Of a DNA stretch of 9,605 nucleotides, positions 6,473-9,605 are shown piece by piece. The stretch comes from a bacterium HR32 (lineage in GTDB: Bacteria; Sysuimicrobiota; Sysuimicrobiia; Sysuimicrobiales; Sysuimicrobiaceae). The notes below the pieces were generated by a model. The model did no database searches, was not told the origin of the DNA, and saw only the letters and a list, made by a program, of their open reading frames with translations. The position numbers and the translations under genes are program-made. The DNA lies in contig BEII01000037.1 of NCBI GenBank assembly GCA_002898935.1, positions 1 through 9,605 on the forward strand, read 5' to 3'. The stretch's first letter is position 1. Each line of letters starts with the position of its first letter.

Positions 6473-6511
6473 CGCGGTGGGCACCGCGGGCGGGACTCGC
6501 GCGGGTCCCGC
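6473..6511 (+). promoter_or_regulatory. Two tandem hairpins between reoM and murA
   Basis: The first inverted repeat, CGCGGTG (6473-6479) with CACCGCG (6482-6488), starts right after the reoM stop; as a real hairpin it would use about six pairs and a four-base loop. The second, GCGGGAC (6490-6496) with GTCCCGC (6505-6511), has seven perfect pairs and an eight-base loop. No T-run follows, so these could be a processing or stability element, a Rho-type signal, or partial attenuation before murA. The function is not determined. Confidence 0.45.
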
Positions 6512-6521
6512 GCCCGCTCCT

Positions 6522-6529
6522 GAGGAGGT
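6522..6529 (+). promoter_or_regulatory. Strong Shine-Dalgarno site of murA
   Basis: GAGGAGGT is a near-perfect anti-16S match placed six bases before the ATG at 6536. It is among the strongest ribosome binding sites in the window, so murA is probably translated well independently of reoM. Confidence 0.8.
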
Positions 6530-6535
6530 CCTACC

Positions 6536-7822
6536 ATGACCGAGGTGCTCGTGGTCCAGGGGGGGCACCGACTGGAGGGCGCGGTGAAGGTGGCGGGGGC
6601 CGTGAACACCGTGCTGCCCATCATGGCCGCAGCGGCCCTGGCCGCCGACGTGTCCGTCCTCGAGAACGTGCCCCGCTGCCGCGACGTGTACGTCATGGCG
6701 GACATCCTGCGGAGCCTGGGCTGCCAGGTGGACCTGACGGAAGACGGCCGGCTGGCAGTGGACGCCCGGCACCTGAGCGGGGTGCACGCGCCCGTGGAGC
6801 TGTGCGGCCGCATCCGTGGCTCGTACTACGCCGCGGGGGTACTCCTCGGGCGGGTGGGCAGGTTCGAGGTGGGGCTACCGGGTGGGGACTCCATCGGCGG
6901 CCGGCCCGTGGACTTCCACATGAAGGGGTTCACCGCCCTCGGTGCTGAGGTGGGGACCGAGCGCGGGTACATGGTGGGCCGGGCGAGGCGGCTGCGGGGC
7001 GTGGAGTTCTTCGTGCCGCGCCGCAGCGTGGGGACCACCATCAACCTCATGCTGGCCGCGGTCCTGGCCCAGGGGACCACGGTCCTGCGCAACGCGGCCT
7101 TGGAGCCGGAGGTCACCGACACCGCGGTGTTCCTCAACCTCATGGGCGCCCGGGTGCGGGGTGCGGGCACCCCCACGGTGGTGGTGGAGGGGGTGCGCAG
7201 GCTGCACGGGGCCCGGTACGCGGTCATCCCCGACCGCATCGAGGCGGGCACCTACCTGGTCGCGGGGGCGGCCACCGGCGGGGACGTGGAGGTGGACGCT
7301 TTGATTCCCGAACACGTGACCGCTCTGTTGAGCAAGCTGGCCGAAGCCGGGTGTGAGGTGGAGGCGAACACCGACCGGGTCCGGGTGCGGGCGCCCAGGC
7401 GCCTGCGGGCGGTGGACATCGACACCGCTCCGTTCCCTGGCTTCGCCACGGACCTGCATCCGCCGTTTGTCGCCTTGCTGGCCACCGCAGACGGAGAGGC
7501 GGTGGTGCGGGAGACCATCTACGACGGCCGCATGGGGTATGCCTACGAACTGGTCAAGATGGGCGCGGACATCCGCGTGGACGGCAACACCGCGTACGTC
7601 CGGGGGGTGGAACGGCTCACGGGCGCCGTGGTGGAGGCCCTGGACATCCGGGCGGGCGCGGCGGTGGTGATCGCCGGGCTGGTGGCGGAGGGGGAGACGC
7701 GGATCCGCGGGCTGGAACACCTGGACCGGAAGTACGAGGGCCTGGAGGTGAAGCTGCGCGCCTTGGGGGCGGAGGTGCACCGCGTGGCGGAAGCGGGCGC
7801 TCCGGCGCCCGTGGGTGCTTGA
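6536..7822 (+). CDS. murA: MurA-family UDP-GlcNAc 1-carboxyvinyltransferase with atypical active site
   Basis: MurA transfers enolpyruvate from PEP to UDP-GlcNAc, the first committed step of peptidoglycan synthesis. The 428 residues cover the full two-lobed fold with no frameshift. The sequence is closest in feel to the MurZ (MurAB) type of Bacillus: IRGSYYAAGVLLGR, SVGTTINLMLAAVLA, IPDRIEAGTYLVAGAA, GLEHLDRKYEGLEVKLRALG. By alignment with E. coli MurA, N24, R94, R123, D306, R332, D370 and R398 occupy the expected active-site places. Two key positions differ. D118 replaces Cys115 (PGGDSIGGRP), known in fosfomycin-insensitive MurA. V23 replaces Lys22 (AGAVNTVLP), normally invariant and shown to be essential in Enterobacter MurA. 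It may be a divergent enzyme, or a paralog with another role if a canonical murA exists elsewhere. The ATG has a strong ribosome binding site. Confidence 0.92.
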   Translation: MTEVLVVQGGHRLEGAVKVAGAVNTVLPIMAAAALAADVSVLENVPRCRDVYVMADILRSLGCQVDLTEDGRLAVDARHLSGVHAPVELCGRIRGSYYAAGVLLGRVGRFEVGLPGGDSIGGRPVDFHMKGFTALGAEVGTERGYMVGRARRLRGVEFFVPRRSVGTTINLMLAAVLAQGTTVLRNAALEPEVTDTAVFLNLMGARVRGAGTPTVVVEGVRRLHGARYAVIPDRIEAGTYLVAGAATGGDVEVDALIPEHVTALLSKLAEAGCEVEANTDRVRVRAPRRLRAVDIDTAPFPGFATDLHPPFVALLATADGEAVVRETIYDGRMGYAYELVKMGADIRVDGNTAYVRGVERLTGAVVEALDIRAGAAVVIAGLVAEGETRIRGLEHLDRKYEGLEVKLRALGAEVHRVAEAGAPAPVGA

Positions 7823-7847
7823 GCGGCCCTGCTGCGTGTGGGAGAAT
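7819..7847 (+). promoter_or_regulatory. Possible promoter of the nuo genes
   Basis: TTGAGC (7819-7824), overlapping the murA stop, and GAGAAT (7842-7847) are 17 bp apart and each match four of six consensus bases. A TG pair precedes the -10 region. It would start transcription near 7854. The case is suggestive only. Confidence 0.3.
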
Positions 7848-7868
7848 CCGTACGGGCCGGTACGGCCC
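7848..7868 (+). repeat. Small inverted and direct repeats upstream of nuoB
   Basis: CCGTAC (7848-7853) and GTACGG (7860-7865) form a six-pair inverted repeat with a six-base loop. The same stretch reads as a direct repeat, GTACGGGCC (7850-7858) and GTACGGCCC (7860-7868), with a 10-bp period. It lies just after the possible -10 box and could be a regulator site or leader hairpin. Confidence 0.35.
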
Positions 7869-7881
7869 TACACCCCGAGTC

Positions 7882-7886
7882 AGGAG
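7882..7886 (+). promoter_or_regulatory. Shine-Dalgarno site of nuoB
   Basis: AGGAG lies eight bases before the GTG at 7895 and favours that start over the in-frame GTG at 7838, which has no such site. Confidence 0.6.
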
Positions 7887-7894
7887 CGTGGATC

Positions 7895-8488
7895 GTGTCG
7901 TCGGGCGGTCCCGAGGTCACCCGCATCGCGCGCGTCCCCACGGACGGGAGCCAGGTGGCGCCCGTGGAGCAGCTGGTCGAGGTGCTGCACCGGCTCCCGG
8001 GGGGGCAGATCCTCGTCACCAGCGTGGAGAACGTGCTGAACTGGGCCCGGGCGCGGTCTTTGTGGCCCCTCACCTTCGGGCTCGCGTGCTGCGCCATGGA
8101 GATGATGCAGGCGATGGGCACCCGCTTCGACCTGGACCGGTTCGGGGTCATCCCCCGCGCCACGCCCCGCCAGGCGGATCTCATCATCGTGGCGGGGCGG
8201 TGCACCATCAAGATGGCGCCCGTGGTCCGGCGCCTGTGGGAGCAGATGCCGGAGCCCAAGTACGTGATCAGCATGGGCTCCTGCGCCACCTGCGGGGGCC
8301 CCTTCTACTACGACAACTACTCCATCCTGAAGGGGATCGACACCGTCATCCCCGTGGACGTGTACGTTCCCGGGTGTCCTCCGCGGCCCGAAGCTCTCAT
8401 CGAGGGGGTGCTGAAGCTGCAGGAGAAGATCCAGAAGGAGCGCCGCCTGACCCGCCGGCTGCAGGAGGCGGCGCAGGCGGGGGCGTAG
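7895..8488 (+). CDS. nuoB: NADH-quinone oxidoreductase subunit B (complex I)
   Basis: NuoB holds the terminal iron-sulfur cluster N2, which passes electrons to quinone at the interface with NuoD. From GTG 7895 it has 197 residues. The core runs from [16 protein letters not shown] through [20 protein letters not shown] and [16 protein letters not shown]. The N2 ligands are visible as C65, C66, C130 and C161. Two further cysteines lie close by: C103 in AGRCTIKM, and C133 in GSCATCGGP, where Ser or another residue is more usual. A longer form from GTG 7838 would add 19 residues but has no ribosome binding site. The gene is separated from murA by 72 nt with a possible promoter, and nuoD follows after one base. 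There is no nuoA upstream. Function is secure; the start is likely. Confidence 0.96.
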   Translation: MSSGGPEVTRIARVPTDGSQVAPVEQLVEVLHRLPGGQILVTSVENVLNWARARSLWPLTFGLACCAMEMMQAMGTRFDLDRFGVIPRATPRQADLIIVAGRCTIKMAPVVRRLWEQMPEPKYVISMGSCATCGGPFYYDNYSILKGIDTVIPVDVYVPGCPPRPEALIEGVLKLQEKIQKERRLTRRLQEAAQAGA

Positions 8489-8489
8489 G

Positions 8490-9599
8490 ATGCGGTCCCT
8501 GCGCACCGAGGAACTCATCCTGAACATGGGGCCACAGCACCCCAGCACCCACGGGGTGCTCCGCCTCATCGTGACCCTGGACGGGGAGAACATCGTGGAG
8601 GTGCAGCCCGACATCGGCTACCTCCACTCCTCCGTCGAGAAGATGATGGAGCACCGGAACTACACGCAGAACATCGCCCTGGCAGACCGGGGCATGGACT
8701 ACCTGGCCGCCCTGGTCAACGAGATGGCGGTGATCCGTGCCGCGGAGACCCTGGCGGAAGTGTCGGTGCCCGAGCGCGCCCGCTACATCCGGACCCTCTT
8801 CATGGAGCTGCAGCGGCTCGCCAGCCACCTCCTGTGGCTGGGCACCTACGGCATCGACCTGGGGGCCTTCACCGCCTTCCTGTGGTGCATGCGGGAGCGG
8901 GAGCTCATCATGGATCTCTTCGAGGCCGTGACGGGCGGGCGGCTGCACCACGTGTACTTCCGGCTGGGAGGCGTGAACGAGGACCTCCCGCCGGGCTGGA
9001 CGGACCGCTGTCGGGAGTTCTGCCACTACTTCCTGAACCGCTTGGACGAGTACCACAAGCTGCTGACGGGCAACCCCATCTGGCAGGTGCGCACCCAGGG
9101 GGTCGGAGTGCTGACCCGGGACCAGGCCGTCGCCTTCGGCGCGTGCGGGCCGGTGGCGCGGGCCTCGGGCCTGGCGTGGGATGTGCGGAAGAGCCACCCG
9201 TACGAGGTGTACGACCGCGTGGAGTTCCAGGTGCCCGTGTACACGGAGGGCGACTGCTACGCCCGGTACCTGGTGCGCATGGACGAGATGCGGGAGAGCA
9301 CCCGAATCATCCTGCAGTGCTTGGACCAGATGCCCGAGGGCGAGGTGCGGGCGGCCCGAGTCCCCCTGAACTTGAAGGTCCCGCCCGGAGAGGTGTACAC
9401 GCGGGTGGAGTCCCCCCGTGGCGATCTGGGGATCCACCTGGTGAGCACCGGCGGGGAGACACCCTGGCGGGTGAAGATCCGGGCCCCGTCCTTCGTGAAC
9501 CTGCACGCGCTGACGGAGATGATGAGGGGCTGGAAGGTGGCGGACATCATCGCCATCCTGGGGAGCATCGACATCGTGCTGGCGGACGTGGACCGCTAG
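8490..9599 (+). CDS. nuoD: NADH-quinone oxidoreductase subunit D (complex I)
   Basis: NuoD, the 49-kDa homolog, forms the quinone pocket of complex I together with NuoB. The 369 residues are full length for stand-alone NuoD. LNMGPQHPSTHGVLRL near the N-terminus contains H21, which aligns with the quinone-binding His38 of Thermus Nqo4. The tyrosine of MDYL (Y71) aligns with Tyr87 there. ELQRLASHLLWLG, RTQGVGVLTRDQAVAFG, YEVYDRVEFQVPVYTEGDCY and the terminal IAILGSIDIVLADVDR are all typical. It lacks the paired CxxC motifs of [NiFe] hydrogenase large subunits, so it is not a hydrogenase. It starts one base after the nuoB stop with only a weak ribosome binding site, implying coupling. It is not a NuoCD fusion: no NuoC domain precedes it, and none lies between it and nuoB. 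Confidence 0.97.
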   Translation: MRSLRTEELILNMGPQHPSTHGVLRLIVTLDGENIVEVQPDIGYLHSSVEKMMEHRNYTQNIALADRGMDYLAALVNEMAVIRAAETLAEVSVPERARYIRTLFMELQRLASHLLWLGTYGIDLGAFTAFLWCMRERELIMDLFEAVTGGRLHHVYFRLGGVNEDLPPGWTDRCREFCHYFLNRLDEYHKLLTGNPIWQVRTQGVGVLTRDQAVAFGACGPVARASGLAWDVRKSHPYEVYDRVEFQVPVYTEGDCYARYLVRMDEMRESTRIILQCLDQMPEGEVRAARVPLNLKVPPGEVYTRVESPRGDLGIHLVSTGGETPWRVKIRAPSFVNLHALTEMMRGWKVADIIAILGSIDIVLADVDR

Positions 9600-9600
9600 C

Positions 9601-9605
9601 GAGGA
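9601..9605 (+). promoter_or_regulatory. Probable ribosome binding site of a gene beyond the window
   Basis: The window ends in GAGGA two bases after the nuoD stop. In this tightly packed cluster it is most likely the Shine-Dalgarno site of the next gene. What that gene is cannot be seen. Confidence 0.4.

Noticed and set aside
7838..7894. GTG 7838 as the nuoB start
   Set aside because: It has no ribosome binding site and would cover the repeat region; GTG 7895 has AGGAG at good spacing.
8486..8492. A nuoC gene hidden between or over nuoB and nuoD
   Set aside because: Only one base separates the two genes, and other frames in both show no NuoC-like sequence.
1..9605. CRISPR arrays, insertion sequences, prophage genes, toxin-antitoxin or defence systems
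   Set aside because: No regularly spaced repeats, transposase or integrase motifs, or defence domains are visible. Every protein gene belongs to a housekeeping family and base composition is even throughout.

Overview
The window is a high-GC, gene-dense stretch of bacterial chromosome. All twelve protein genes and the one tRNA lie on the + strand. Third codon positions are almost all G or C, and seven of the twelve genes start with GTG or TTG. The order rpsD-rpoA-rplQ-ecfA1-ecfA2-ecfT-truA is the end of the Bacillota (Firmicutes) ribosomal-protein cluster. An IreB/ReoM (UPF0297) gene and a MurZ-type murA also point to Bacillota. With this GC content, a menaquinone gene and complex I genes, a deep-branching high-GC Bacillota lineage (Limnochordia, Thermaerobacter or Symbiobacterium-like) is my best inference; the sequence alone does not prove it.

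Region 1 (1-5194) covers translation, transcription and vitamin uptake. It holds the 3' part of rpsD, then rpoA, rplQ, the two ATPases and transmembrane subunit of an energy-coupling-factor (ECF) transporter, and truA. Genes are separated by 24 nt or less, or overlap, so this is probably one long operon. No S component is present, as expected for a shared group II ECF module.

Region 2 (5168-5402) is a junction. A tRNA with anticodon CAT begins inside the last codons of truA, so the truA stop codon is tRNA positions 8-10. It has its own -10 box inside truA. A 143-nt leader follows, with two interlocked inverted repeats and a likely promoter that would start transcription exactly at the menG GTG codon. 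The rplM-rpsI pair that normally follows truA is absent here.

Region 3 (5403-7822) links menaquinone synthesis to cell-wall control. menG overlaps a small IreB/ReoM regulator gene by four bases, and a MurA-family gene follows after two hairpins. In Listeria, ReoM controls degradation of MurA, so this adjacency is notable. The MurA protein is unusual: Val replaces the catalytic Lys22, and Asp replaces the fosfomycin-target Cys115.

Region 4 (7895-9605) begins a complex I cluster. nuoB is followed after one base by nuoD, with no nuoC between them and no nuoA upstream. MenG makes the menaquinone that such a complex I would reduce. The window ends in GAGGA, probably the ribosome binding site of another gene.

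The parts are mostly ordinary housekeeping genes. The points worth a second look are the reoM-murA pair with its atypical MurA, the truA/tRNA overlap, the menG leader, and the nuoC-less nuoB-nuoD junction.
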